A stretch of 64,000 nucleotides of DNA. Source: Sphingobacterium olei (lineage in GTDB: Bacteria; Bacteroidota; Bacteroidia; Sphingobacteriales; Sphingobacteriaceae). This document shows, piece after piece, positions 42,481-51,651 of this stretch. The stretch covers positions 124,001-188,000 of the forward strand of contig NZ_SUME01000001.1 of the NCBI RefSeq assembly GCF_005048855.1, written 5' to 3'. The position numbers and the translations under genes are program-made. Every line of letters starts with the position of its first letter. The first letter of the stretch is position 1. The notes under the pieces are model-generated. The model was not told the DNA's origin. It was given only the letters and a program-made list of their open reading frames with translations, and searched no databases.

Positions 42481-44688
42481 ATGAAGATTTTTAAATTGTT
42501 ATTTTCGTTTATTGTGTTTGTACCCACGTTACTTGTGGCAGATACCTATCCTGAAGTCATTTTTGACAATAGTTTGGTAAAGGGTGTTTATGCAAAAAGT
42601 ACGGTAAATTACGGCGGAAAGAGTTGGGTGGAAAACGTGAACCATCATTTGTTGGTATCCGATACCCTCTTTTTTACACCTGGTAATGCCTTGTCGTTGA
42701 AATATATTTCGGCAGAAGAGGGGAATTGGAATGCTGAAATTAGATACAGTCGCCAAAAATATCACTATAAGTTTGATAAAGATGATTTCTTAAGCATTCG
42801 AATTTTTGTGAAAAGTGCAGACACAGAATTGGATGATTTACCAAAACTATATGTAAAACAACCCAATAGTACCTCCATATCATTTTCGCTCGAAAAGTTT
42901 ATCACGGATTATGAAGTGAACAAATGGATTCAGGTGAAGATTCCGATAAGTGCGATTAGGGATATTAACTTTAACGAACCTATTGGGGCTATCGGGTTTC
43001 AACAACACCGCAGTTCGAATCGCTTACAGCATATTTTTATTGATCAGATCGAATTTCTGGCAAAGAATTACCCACAGGTAAAACTGTCTTCACCGGCAAT
43101 TCTCACTGATGCGGTTCCTTACGACAAACAAGTGCATTTAAAATGGCAATTGCCTTTGACGCCGAGCATCCATTACATTAAAATTTATCGGTCGGAAGAT
43201 GGAGAAAATTTTAAGCCAATCGGAATACGTCCGGTTCAAATGCAATCTTGTTTGGATATGGTGCCGATTTTGGGCAGAAAATACTACTACAAAATTGCTT
43301 GGGTTGATTACAATTATCAAGAATCACCATTCTCCGCGGTAAAGGAAATTACAACTAAAGAATTGGAAGAGGCCCAATTGTTGGATTTGATCCAATTGGC
43401 ACATGTCAATTATTTTATTGAAAACTATGATGTAAATAGCGGCATGTATATGCCTTTTCGGATGAAAGACAAAGCCATCGTATCTACCAACGAAACCAGC
43501 GGAGCTATTATTTCACTATTGATTGGTGCTGAACGGAAGTTTATTTCGAGGCAAGCTGTGTACGGACGAATATCAAAAATTGTCTATTTCCTGTTGAAAG
43601 CTCAAAACAACAAGGGCATATTCCCTTCCTATTTTAACGGCAGGGGGGGAGTTCCCGAATATCGAAATGATAGTCCTCAATATGATGTGTCGGCCACTTC
43701 CAATATACTGGAGGCACTGTTGATTGCACGGGAATATTTTTCAGGCGATTCGGTGGAAGAATTGGATTTGAGAAAACGGATTACTAAACTTTATGAAAGC
43801 ATTAATTGGCAAGAGCTCACGTTGGAAGGGACTAATGATATATTGCGACTTTCGTTGCCAGCGGCTGGAGATCTAAATATACCGTTTCACCCTACACTGC
43901 ATGGAATTAATGAATCGATCAATACTTATTTTTTGGCGATGGCCGCTCCTAAATTTCCACTGCCATTGACAAGCTATTACAACGCGGTGTATCACAGTTA
44001 TAGTCCTTACGAACCTGATCAGATAGAAGAGGGTGAGGTGGATATATATGCGGATAGTCTAGCTTTGGATACCCTCTTGTTGCCGGAAAGCCAAAAATTG
44101 GTAACTTTAACAGATACATTTATTCAAACATCAATTTTGAAGGATACGCTTTTGTATGGTAGTCCACTCAAACTGGGGGAATATAATCGAAGCTTGATGG
44201 AACTGTATAAGCCTTTTTTGACGTTATCTCCCGAACTTGTGATGGATACGGTTCTTGACTTTAAAGAAGTGTTGAATTCATATGTCCATTTTGTAAAACG
44301 GCGTGATAATGAAATGGGGGTCGGGTCGACGGATAGCGACATCTGGGGATTTTATCAGCATCGCGATAGTATAGGTAATTACCGTATAAATCCTTCTATT
44401 GCACCTTCATCTATTTTTGTGGATAGAGAGATCGGATTGCAAGCGGTCTTAGCTCTCTATCACCAATACGGGAATGTGCTGTTTACAGAATATGGATTTA
44501 GATCATGGTTGGATCTACGCAACGATGACGTTTCGGACGAATATCTGGCTGTTAATCAATCTACGTTGACCATTGCGCTAGAAAATTATCGTTCGGGTTT
44601 AATCTGGAAATTATACGCGCAGATTCCTGAATTAAAAGTGGTACGGGAAAGTTTATTTGCCGAAAATCTTGAATCGGTTAATGAATAA
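42481..44688 (+). CDS. Secreted glucoamylase/GH144-like protein
   Basis: A 735-residue exported protein. Signal peptide 1-20; a beta-rich part at about 25-190 that looks carbohydrate-binding-like; a fibronectin-III-like domain at about 205-290 (DKQVHLKWQLP, YYYKIAWVDYNYQESPFS); then an alpha/alpha-barrel resembling the glycoamylase/GH144 domain (NETSGAIISLLIGAERK, NGRGGVPEYRNDSPQYDVSATSN, YGFRSWLDLRN, ALENYRSGLIWKLY). GH144 members cleave beta-1,2-glucan. The central catalytic region is divergent, so activity is uncertain. The ATG at 42481 is chosen because a start at 42457 would lie within a TATTTTTG -7 box (42452-42459). Confidence 0.75.
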   Translation: MKIFKLLFSFIVFVPTLLVADTYPEVIFDNSLVKGVYAKSTVNYGGKSWVENVNHHLLVSDTLFFTPGNALSLKYISAEEGNWNAEIRYSRQKYHYKFDKDDFLSIRIFVKSADTELDDLPKLYVKQPNSTSISFSLEKFITDYEVNKWIQVKIPISAIRDINFNEPIGAIGFQQHRSSNRLQHIFIDQIEFLAKNYPQVKLSSPAILTDAVPYDKQVHLKWQLPLTPSIHYIKIYRSEDGENFKPIGIRPVQMQSCLDMVPILGRKYYYKIAWVDYNYQESPFSAVKEITTKELEEAQLLDLIQLAHVNYFIENYDVNSGMYMPFRMKDKAIVSTNETSGAIISLLIGAERKFISRQAVYGRISKIVYFLLKAQNNKGIFPSYFNGRGGVPEYRNDSPQYDVSATSNILEALLIAREYFSGDSVEELDLRKRITKLYESINWQELTLEGTNDILRLSLPAAGDLNIPFHPTLHGINESINTYFLAMAAPKFPLPLTSYYNAVYHSYSPYEPDQIEEGEVDIYADSLALDTLLLPESQKLVTLTDTFIQTSILKDTLLYGSPLKLGEYNRSLMELYKPFLTLSPELVMDTVLDFKEVLNSYVHFVKRRDNEMGVGSTDSDIWGFYQHRDSIGNYRINPSIAPSSIFVDREIGLQAVLALYHQYGNVLFTEYGFRSWLDLRNDDVSDEYLAVNQSTLTIALENYRSGLIWKLYAQIPELKVVRESLFAENLESVNE

Positions 44689-44734
44689 TTTAAAAGATTC
44701 ATTTATCTTTATGCGGATTAATGATCTAATGTAT

Positions 44735-45247
44735 ATGAAGAAAGTATTTTTATTGTCTGTTGCAGCCTTGGCTTTAGGTTTTACGAGCTGTAAACAACAA
44801 AAAATAACGGCATTGCCAGGAGCAGTTATTTCAAAAGATGGTACTGATGATGGTTTGAAAAATGTGAAATCGGAATTCGACGATGCGGCACGTATAGATG
44901 AGGGAATTAAGTTTACCTTATCCTCTGACTTATTGTTTCCATCCAATTCTTCGTACTTGACGGATAAAGCGAAAGTCGAAATCAGTAAACTGGCTAAAAT
45001 CTTAAAAGAAGACACTAAGAAAAAAATAAGGGTGGACGGACATACTGACGCAACAGGTGAAGCGGGATATAACCAATGGCTGTCCGAAAAAAGAGCAACC
45101 TCTGTGAAGCAGTTTTTAGAAGATTCAGGTGTTTCTGCTTCACGTATTTCAATTAAAGGCCTGGGACAAACCAAGCCAGTAGGTGACAATAAAACCCCAG
45201 AAGGGAGACAACAGAATAGAAGAGTAGAGGTAGTTATTCTGGACTAG
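44735..45247 (+). CDS. OmpA-family peptidoglycan-binding lipoprotein
   Basis: A 170-residue lipoprotein with lipobox LGFTSC and lipidated Cys19. The C-terminal OmpA-like domain (about 60-170) shows the peptidoglycan-binding signature VDGHTDATGEAGYNQWLSEKRA and ends QNRRVEVVI. It anchors the outer membrane to the cell wall, in the manner of Pal. The ATG at 44735 is chosen since it gives a compact signal peptide. Located 46 bases after the glucoamylase-like gene and ended by a strong hairpin. Confidence 0.9.
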   Translation: MKKVFLLSVAALALGFTSCKQQKITALPGAVISKDGTDDGLKNVKSEFDDAARIDEGIKFTLSSDLLFPSNSSYLTDKAKVEISKLAKILKEDTKKKIRVDGHTDATGEAGYNQWLSEKRATSVKQFLEDSGVSASRISIKGLGQTKPVGDNKTPEGRQQNRRVEVVILD

Positions 45248-45274
45248 ACGTCGGAAGAAAAATTCTTAATATTT

Positions 45275-45321
45275 AATAACTAAGCAGCAACATGTTTTCA
45301 ATATGTTGCTGCTTAGTTATT
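45275..45321. terminator. Bidirectional terminator, OmpA lipoprotein / PLDc_N
   Basis: Perfect 19-bp inverted repeat (45275-45293 and 45303-45321) with a 9-base loop between convergent genes; it covers the stop codon of the minus-strand gene. Confidence 0.9.
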
Positions 45322-45550
45322 TTAACGGGTACTCTTTTCTAAGTCCAAATAAGTAGATTAATGATCCTAATATCGGGACGAAAGCGATTAGAAATATAAT
45401 TAAAATTCGCTCTGTTGATTTATTCGTGAAATCCCTTTTGAAAAGATCTATTAACGTATAGATGATCAGTGCAAAGGGAATAATCCACACGATTCCCAAC
45501 ACGAGTAATAATACAATTTCTTGGCTTCCGAGATTTATACATGCATTCAT
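45317..45550 (-). CDS. PLDc_N-domain small membrane protein
   Basis: A 77-residue protein with two membrane helices (about 10-35 and 48-68). The pattern IPFALIIYTLIDLFKRDF...ILIIFLIAFVPILGSLIYLFG matches the phospholipase-D-nuclease N-terminal (PLDc_N) module, here standing alone without a catalytic domain, which is common in this phylum. Function unknown. Confidence 0.8.
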   Translation of the reverse strand: MNACINLGSQEIVLLLVLGIVWIIPFALIIYTLIDLFKRDFTNKSTERILIIFLIAFVPILGSLIYLFGLRKEYPLK

Positions 45551-45650
45551 AATTTTTATTTAGTTGTTCTAAATTAATGAATATAATTGGCATTACCAAC
45601 GTCATGACAGATTGTGGTAAGAATGTGGAAAACGACTTGATTATATTCAT

Positions 45651-45658
45651 TAAATTTG
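45651..45658 (+). promoter_or_regulatory. -7 element of dnaE
   Basis: TAAATTTG, an exact match, 20 bases before the ATG at 45679. No convincing -33 box. Confidence 0.45.
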
Positions 45659-45678
45659 TGTTTTAAAAGAAGGAATGC

Positions 45679-48600
45679 ATGTATATAATATTTGATACTG
45701 AAACAACAGGGCTACCAAAACGCTGGGACGCGCCGATTACAGATACGGATAATTGGCCTCGCTGTATTCAAATAGCTTGGCAACTACATGATGAAATGGG
45801 TAATCTGATCGAACATCAGGATTATCTGATTAAGCCCGATGGGTTCAATATACCTTATGATTCGGAAAAAATTCACGGTATTTCTACAGAATTGGCTGTA
45901 GAACAAGGGGTGCCGTTGGTGGAGGTATTGGATAAATTCAATATAGCTTTGGCAAAAGCCAAATTTGTAGTGGGTCAGAATATCGGTTTCGATCTCAATA
46001 TTATGGGATCAGAATATTATCGTTATGGTGTGCAAACTACATTGAATGAGAAGCCAATATTGGATACCTGTACAGAAGTTACTGCTGAGTTGCTTCAACT
46101 TCCGGGAGGTCGTGGTGGAAGATATAAATTACCTAACCTAACCGAACTCCATTCGTATTTATTTGGAGTGCCATTTGCTGAAGCACATAACGCGACTGCC
46201 GATGTGGAAGCGACTACACGCTGTTTTTTTGAGCTTGTACGCCGGGAAGTGTTCAAAACTGAAGAGCTTCAAGTCGATACAGGATATTTTATTGAATTCC
46301 GAAGAGAAAATCCAGATGTAATCCCGACTGTTGGGTTACAGCATATCAATCTCAAAGCGGCTTCTGACGCAATAAGAAGTAAAAAGAAAGAAGATGTTAC
46401 TCATGTTGTAGATCGTGAAGCAGCGGAAGCTCTAAAAGACGCGGTATTTGCACACTTACATAATCATTCTCAATTCTCTGTGTTACAATCTACGATCTCA
46501 ATTGGCGGATTGGTGTCAGCTGCAGCAAAGTATAATATGCCTGCTGTAGCACTGACTGATCACGGAAATATGATGGGGGCTTTCCATTTTGTAAGTAAAG
46601 TGATTGGTCATAATAAAGAGGTTGAAGCCAGAAATCAAGAGCTGATCGAAGCGGGGAAGCAACCAACCGAACAGATCATAAAGCCAATAGTAGGATGCGA
46701 GTTTTATGTCTGCGAAAATCGAAAGGATAAGTCGCGTAAAGATAATGGCTACCAAATTGTTATGCTAGCGAAGAATAAGAATGGCTATCATAACTTAGCC
46801 AAAATGGCTTCCGTAGCGTATACAGAAGGCTTCTATTACGTGCCGCGTATTGACAGAGAGACTGTGGAACGATATAAAGAAGACATCATTGTATTATCTG
46901 GAAATTTGCAGGGAGAAGTTCCCAATAAAATTCTTAATATAGGTGAAAATCAGGCAGAAGAGGCATTGATTTGGTGGAAGAACTTATTTGGTAAAGATTT
47001 TTATATGGAAGTTATGCGGCATGGGCAAGAAGATGAAGATAGGGTAAACCAATCTTTAATTCAGCTCGCCAGAAAACATGACGTAAAACTGGTCGCGACC
47101 AACAATACATATTATTTAAATAAAGCCGATGCGCACGCTCATGATATTTTGCTATGTGTGAAGGATGGTGAAAAACTGACTACTCCAGTAGGACGGGGTC
47201 GTGGATTTCGTTTTGGAATGCCTAATCAAGAGTACTATTTCAAATCTCCGGATGAAATGAAAAAGGCCTTTTTAGATTTACCTGAAGCGATTCTTAATCT
47301 GCAGGATGTACTGTCAAAAATTGAAATTTATGCACTGAATCGCGATGTCTTGCTCCCTAAGTTTGAGATCCCCGAAGAATTTCAACACGCTGAGGATAAT
47401 GAAGATGGTGGGAAGCGAGGGGAGAATGCTTTTTTAAAGCATCTAACGTATGTCGGTGCTGAAAAACGATATGCAGAAATTACCGAGGAAATTCGGGAAA
47501 GATTAGACTTTGAGCTGGCAACAATAGAACGTACTGGATATCCTGGATATTTTCTAATTGTACAGGATTTTATCGCCGCCGCTAGAAGTATGGGTGTATC
47601 GGTTGGGCCGGGGCGTGGATCGGCTGCAGGCTCTGCAGTAGCTTATTGTTTAGGGATCACCAATCTGGATCCTATTCAATATGATTTACTTTTTGAGCGG
47701 TTTTTAAATCCAGATCGTGTATCCATGCCCGATATCGATATTGACTTTGATGATGAGGGTCGAGGAAAAGTAATGCAGTATGTGATTGATAAATACGGTG
47801 CATCTCAGGTGGCACAGATCATTACGTACGGCACCATGGCCGCTAAATCTTCCATTAAAGACACCGCGCGTGTGCTGGATCTGCCTTTACAGGATTCCAA
47901 CGAAATAGCCAAGCTTATTCCCAATCTCAAATTGAGTAAAATCTTCTCTCTCGAGGAAAAAGCATTAAAGGAGGTGTTGCGCTCGGATGAACTGGAAGCC
48001 GTGAACAAGCTCAAGTCGCTTGCTGAAGGAGCTGGGCTTGAAGCTGAAACTATCAAACAGGCTCGGGTGTTGGAAGGCTCTATGCGAAACACAGGGATCC
48101 ATGCCTGTGGTGTGATTATTACGCCGAGCGATATTACCAATTTCGTGCCTGTATCGCTTGCTAAAGATTCGGACTTATATGTCACCCAATTTGATAACTC
48201 TGTCGTAGAAAGTGCGGGGCTGTTGAAAATGGACTTTTTAGGACTGAAGACATTGACCCTAATCAAAGATACGGTTGCAAATGTTAAACTACGACATGGT
48301 GTAGAGTTAAATCCAGATGAATTTCCTATAGATGACGTCTTAACGTATGAGTTGTTTCAAAGAGGTGAGACAATAGGCGTATTCCAATACGAATCTCCCG
48401 GCATGCAAAAGTACATGAAGGAATTAAAGCCTACGGTATTTGCGGATTTGATCGCTATGAATGCGCTATATCGTCCCGGACCTATTGAATATATCCCATC
48501 TTTCATTAAGCGAAAGCACGGAATAGAACCTATCATCTATGATTTGGACGCATGTGAAGAATACTTGAAAGAATCATACGGTATTACAGTATATCAGGAA

Positions 48601-50097
48601 CAGGTCATGCTTTTGTCTCAAAAACTAGCAGGCTTTTCAAAAGGTGATGCCGATGTGTTGCGTAAGGCGATGGGTAAGAAGCAAAAAGCGGTGTTGGATA
48701 AGATGAAACCTAAATTCGTTGAGCAAGCGGCGGAGAGGGGGCATAGCCCAAAGATTCTTGAAAAGATCTGGACAGACTGGGAAGCCTTTGCTTCGTATGC
48801 TTTCAATAAGTCGCACTCTACCTGCTATGCGTGGGTCGCTTATCAAACTGCGTATCTAAAAGCACATTATCCTGCGGAATATATGGCAGCGGTGCTTTCA
48901 AATAATATGAACGATATCAAACAGGTTACATTTTTTATGGAAGAATGTAAACGGATGGGATTACAGGTACTGGGGCCTGATGTAAATGAATCTCACTACA
49001 AATTTACCGTAAATGAGCAGGGTGCGATACGATTTGGAATAGGTGCCGTAAAAGGTGTGGGAGCGGGTGCAGTAGATACCATTGTACAGACTAGGGCGAC
49101 AAGTCCGTACAAATCGATCTTTGATTTTGCCAAACGGATTGATCTTCGTGCGGCGAATAAAAAAGCGTTCGAGAGTCTAGCCTATGGAGGTGGATTTGAT
49201 GGGTTTACCGATACCCACCGTGCACAATATTTCTTTAGGGATGGAGATGGTTCGACGGGTATAGAGAAAGCAGTGAAATTTGGTCAACGTTTCAAAGAAA
49301 ATGAGCAGTCGGCTCAGGCCAGTTTGTTTGGCGGAGGAGCGGCAGCCGACTTGCCGGAGCCTATTTTGACGTCTTGTCCGCAATGGGGATTGATCGAAAA
49401 ACTGAAATATGAGAAAGATGTTATCGGAATTTATTTAACCAGCCATCCACTGGATAATTATAAGTTTGAAATTAAACACTTCTGTCAGAATAACGTGACT
49501 GATTTACAGTTGATCAATAAAGTAAAAGCCTCTGAAGTGGAACAAGAGGTGTTATTAGATTTCAACCGGATCAAGAATAAAGAAGTTATCATTGGTGGTA
49601 TTATTGCCAGTGCGGCCCACAAAGTGGCCAAATCTGGCAAACCATTTGGTTCTTTTATTCTTGAAGATTATTACGATTCCTATGAAATTGCTGTCTTTGG
49701 AGAAGACTACGTCAAATTTAAAGGTTACCTACAGGAAGGCTATTTTGTACAGATTAGAGGCTTGGTTCAGGAACGCTTTAAGCAGGTTGGGAATTGGGGG
49801 TTCGAGCTAAAGGGGATTCAATTATTATCTGATCTCCGCGACAAGCTGGCGAAGAGCTTTACGATTCAGATCGCATTGCATAAATTGAATAATGAGATGG
49901 TAAACGAGATCAACAATTTGGTACAGTCGACTATCGACGAAACCAATCCTGCCAACTGCGCGTTGAAGTTTAAGGTAATGGATATCCAAGACGAATTCGT
50001 GGTGGAAATGCCCGCTAAAACAACAAAAATCCATATTACTAACGAACTATTGGACGGTTTGGAAGAAATGGAAGGTGTCAATTATAGATTAAATTGA
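45679..50097 (+). CDS. dnaE: DNA polymerase III alpha subunit with N-terminal exonuclease domain
   Basis: A 1472-residue replicative polymerase. Residues 1-190 form a DEDDh 3'-5' exonuclease (IFDTETTG with Asp6 and Glu8; VVGQNIGFD; HNATADVEA), normally a separate epsilon subunit. A PHP domain starts at about residue 257 (HLHNHSQFS, VALTDHGNMMG). Polymerase catalytic acids are Asp685, Asp687 and probably Asp689 (PDIDIDFDDEGRG), followed by the HhH and OB domains. Fusion of proofreading and polymerase activity in one chain, with a PHP domain also present, gives two possible proofreading sites. Confidence 0.93.
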   Translation: MYIIFDTETTGLPKRWDAPITDTDNWPRCIQIAWQLHDEMGNLIEHQDYLIKPDGFNIPYDSEKIHGISTELAVEQGVPLVEVLDKFNIALAKAKFVVGQNIGFDLNIMGSEYYRYGVQTTLNEKPILDTCTEVTAELLQLPGGRGGRYKLPNLTELHSYLFGVPFAEAHNATADVEATTRCFFELVRREVFKTEELQVDTGYFIEFRRENPDVIPTVGLQHINLKAASDAIRSKKKEDVTHVVDREAAEALKDAVFAHLHNHSQFSVLQSTISIGGLVSAAAKYNMPAVALTDHGNMMGAFHFVSKVIGHNKEVEARNQELIEAGKQPTEQIIKPIVGCEFYVCENRKDKSRKDNGYQIVMLAKNKNGYHNLAKMASVAYTEGFYYVPRIDRETVERYKEDIIVLSGNLQGEVPNKILNIGENQAEEALIWWKNLFGKDFYMEVMRHGQEDEDRVNQSLIQLARKHDVKLVATNNTYYLNKADAHAHDILLCVKDGEKLTTPVGRGRGFRFGMPNQEYYFKSPDEMKKAFLDLPEAILNLQDVLSKIEIYALNRDVLLPKFEIPEEFQHAEDNEDGGKRGENAFLKHLTYVGAEKRYAEITEEIRERLDFELATIERTGYPGYFLIVQDFIAAARSMGVSVGPGRGSAAGSAVAYCLGITNLDPIQYDLLFERFLNPDRVSMPDIDIDFDDEGRGKVMQYVIDKYGASQVAQIITYGTMAAKSSIKDTARVLDLPLQDSNEIAKLIPNLKLSKIFSLEEKALKEVLRSDELEAVNKLKSLAEGAGLEAETIKQARVLEGSMRNTGIHACGVIITPSDITNFVPVSLAKDSDLYVTQFDNSVVESAGLLKMDFLGLKTLTLIKDTVANVKLRHGVELNPDEFPIDDVLTYELFQRGETIGVFQYESPGMQKYMKELKPTVFADLIAMNALYRPGPIEYIPSFIKRKHGIEPIIYDLDACEEYLKESYGITVYQEQVMLLSQKLAGFSKGDADVLRKAMGKKQKAVLDKMKPKFVEQAAERGHSPKILEKIWTDWEAFASYAFNKSHSTCYAWVAYQTAYLKAHYPAEYMAAVLSNNMNDIKQVTFFMEECKRMGLQVLGPDVNESHYKFTVNEQGAIRFGIGAVKGVGAGAVDTIVQTRATSPYKSIFDFAKRIDLRAANKKAFESLAYGGGFDGFTDTHRAQYFFRDGDGSTGIEKAVKFGQRFKENEQSAQASLFGGGAAADLPEPILTSCPQWGLIEKLKYEKDVIGIYLTSHPLDNYKFEIKHFCQNNVTDLQLINKVKASEVEQEVLLDFNRIKNKEVIIGGIIASAAHKVAKSGKPFGSFILEDYYDSYEIAVFGEDYVKFKGYLQEGYFVQIRGLVQERFKQVGNWGFELKGIQLLSDLRDKLAKSFTIQIALHKLNNEMVNEINNLVQSTIDETNPANCALKFKVMDIQDEFVVEMPAKTTKIHITNELLDGLEEMEGVNYRLN

Positions 50098-50151
50098 TAA
50101 GCTATAGATTATTATTACACCGCGATTAGAATTCATTTGTATGGATTTATT

Positions 50152-50159
50152 TATATTTG
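50152..50159 (+). promoter_or_regulatory. -7 element of the thioredoxin gene
   Basis: TATATTTG, an exact match, 37 bases upstream of the ATG. No properly spaced -33 TTTG was found. Confidence 0.45.
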
Positions 50160-50196
50160 TATTATAAATTTGATCAATTTTAAAAGATAGTATATT

Positions 50197-50517
50197 ATGG
50201 CATTAGAAATTACAGATAGCAACTTTGAAGAAGTTGTGTTAAAATCAGATAAACCCGTATTAATTGATTTTTGGGCAGAATGGTGTGGACCATGTCGTAT
50301 GGTGGGACCATTGGTTGACGAGATTTCAAATGAATACGAAGGCAAAGCAGTAGTAGGAAAAGTTAATGTGGATAATAATCCAGATATTTCCGTTCGCTTC
50401 GGTATCAGAAATATCCCTGCATTATTGTTTTTCAAAAATGGTGAGATTGTGGATAAGCAAATCGGTGCTGTGCCTAAATCTGTATTGGTAGAAAAACTAG
50501 ATAAACAATTGTCGTAG
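50197..50517 (+). CDS. trxA: Thioredoxin
   Basis: A 106-residue cytoplasmic thioredoxin with the active site Trp29-Cys30-Gly-Pro-Cys33 (WAEWCGPC), the cis-proline in RNIPALLFF, and no signal peptide. It keeps protein thiols reduced, with thioredoxin reductase as partner. Single-gene unit with its own -7 box and terminator. Confidence 0.96.
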   Translation: MALEITDSNFEEVVLKSDKPVLIDFWAEWCGPCRMVGPLVDEISNEYEGKAVVGKVNVDNNPDISVRFGIRNIPALLFFKNGEIVDKQIGAVPKSVLVEKLDKQLS

Positions 50518-50540
50518 TTATTTTATTTAAAAGCACAAAA

Positions 50541-50570
50541 AAAGAGCGAACAATCGCTCTTTTTTTTGCT
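50541..50570 (+). terminator. Terminator of trxA
   Basis: Perfect 9-bp stem AAAGAGCGA / TCGCTCTTT, 4-base loop, followed by a T run. Confidence 0.9.
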
Positions 50571-50581
50571 ACACACTTTTC

Positions 50582-51523
50582 TTAGTGCCACTCTTCTCGG
50601 CCTAATATTTTCTTATCAGAATATTCAATGTTTTCTTCTACAATTTCTGTCGAACCGGCCTTAAGAGCAAGATTAGGTTGACCGGCATCGATCCAGGCTG
50701 AGTACCACAACGATCCTACATAATAGATTGAGGATCTGAATCTTCTCTCTACCATACCATTTAAAGCCCGATGGTAAGAGGTGGCATAGGTATCTGAATA
50801 GTTTAATGTCAGTTGATTATTGCGTGTGATATAACTTTTTTGTTCGGCTTCCTTGGTGGTTTTTGAGAGTTCTTTTTCGATATTTAAGACAGAATCGACT
50901 AGTGCGTTACTTTCCTTTATAATCTGCCAACCTAACTGTAAAGGATCCTCGATGTAAGTAGCAACACCTACAAAATAATCATATTCATGACTAAACATTT
51001 CAGGTAGCCTTGTTTCCCAAAATGCATGGATTCCTATTTGATCTGAAAACTGACCATTGTAATTGCTGGTCGTATGCAAAGGAACATGTGCATCTGCTAC
51101 ATAATGCCCTAGATCGGCACTGAATCGGATGATGCGGTTATTATCACGTTCTTTAAAGGCATTTACTAGATTTTGATAAGTTCGCCATATCTGCCAAGGG
51201 ACCACCCCATTCGCGAGCAATTGGCGTTCGGTAAATTTTGCTACAGCTTTGCTCCAATGGATAGGAATAGAATCTGTGCCATCGTCGTATCGATCTAGAT
51301 CGATGTAGTGCCGAGGTCCTTCTAAGGTATCGATATAGCAACGCTTATCGGCATCTACTGCTTTTTCGGTAATGGTTTTAACATGCTTTTTGTAAAATTG
51401 GGCTAACGAAGCTGGCAATGTATATGCCGCATTCTCATTTATTTGTTTATGCGCATAGAATCCCCACGATGTAAGTAGTAGAAAGAGAGTTAAACCGAAA
51501 AGTACCGTCGCCATAAATTTCAT
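50582..51523 (-). CDS. Zinc-dependent S1/P1-nuclease / phospholipase C-type protein
   Basis: A 313-residue exported protein. Signal peptide up to about residue 19, so the mature chain would begin with Trp20 (WGFYAHK), whose amino group is a zinc ligand in this family. Further ligands are visible in the right order: HYIDLDRY, DLGHYVADAHVPLHT and GIHAFWE. The trinuclear zinc fold occurs in S1/P1 nucleases and bacterial phospholipase C; which substrate is used here cannot be decided. Convergent with trxA. Confidence 0.85.
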   Translation of the reverse strand: MKFMATVLFGLTLFLLLTSWGFYAHKQINENAAYTLPASLAQFYKKHVKTITEKAVDADKRCYIDTLEGPRHYIDLDRYDDGTDSIPIHWSKAVAKFTERQLLANGVVPWQIWRTYQNLVNAFKERDNNRIIRFSADLGHYVADAHVPLHTTSNYNGQFSDQIGIHAFWETRLPEMFSHEYDYFVGVATYIEDPLQLGWQIIKESNALVDSVLNIEKELSKTTKEAEQKSYITRNNQLTLNYSDTYATSYHRALNGMVERRFRSSIYYVGSLWYSAWIDAGQPNLALKAGSTEIVEENIEYSDKKILGREEWH

Positions 51524-51651
51524 ATATGATTAGTTTTTAATGATCATAATCAATTGATTGTAAACTTAAAGTTAAGTAAATTTTATTTAAACAGGTTTTA
51601 ACAGAATCATTATAAAAAAATGCTTACTTTCGGACGAATATATTGAACCAT

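Noticed and set aside
44653..45189. Long minus-strand frame (178 codons) opposite the OmpA lipoprotein
   Set aside because: It is an antisense shadow: low-complexity Ser/Leu-rich product, no family, and the plus strand encodes a clear OmpA domain.
50881..50900. Extra GACAGAAT match to the candidate LytTR half-site
   Set aside because: It is inside the coding sequence of the S1/P1-type gene, lacks the GGG-TTT extension, and is expected by chance.
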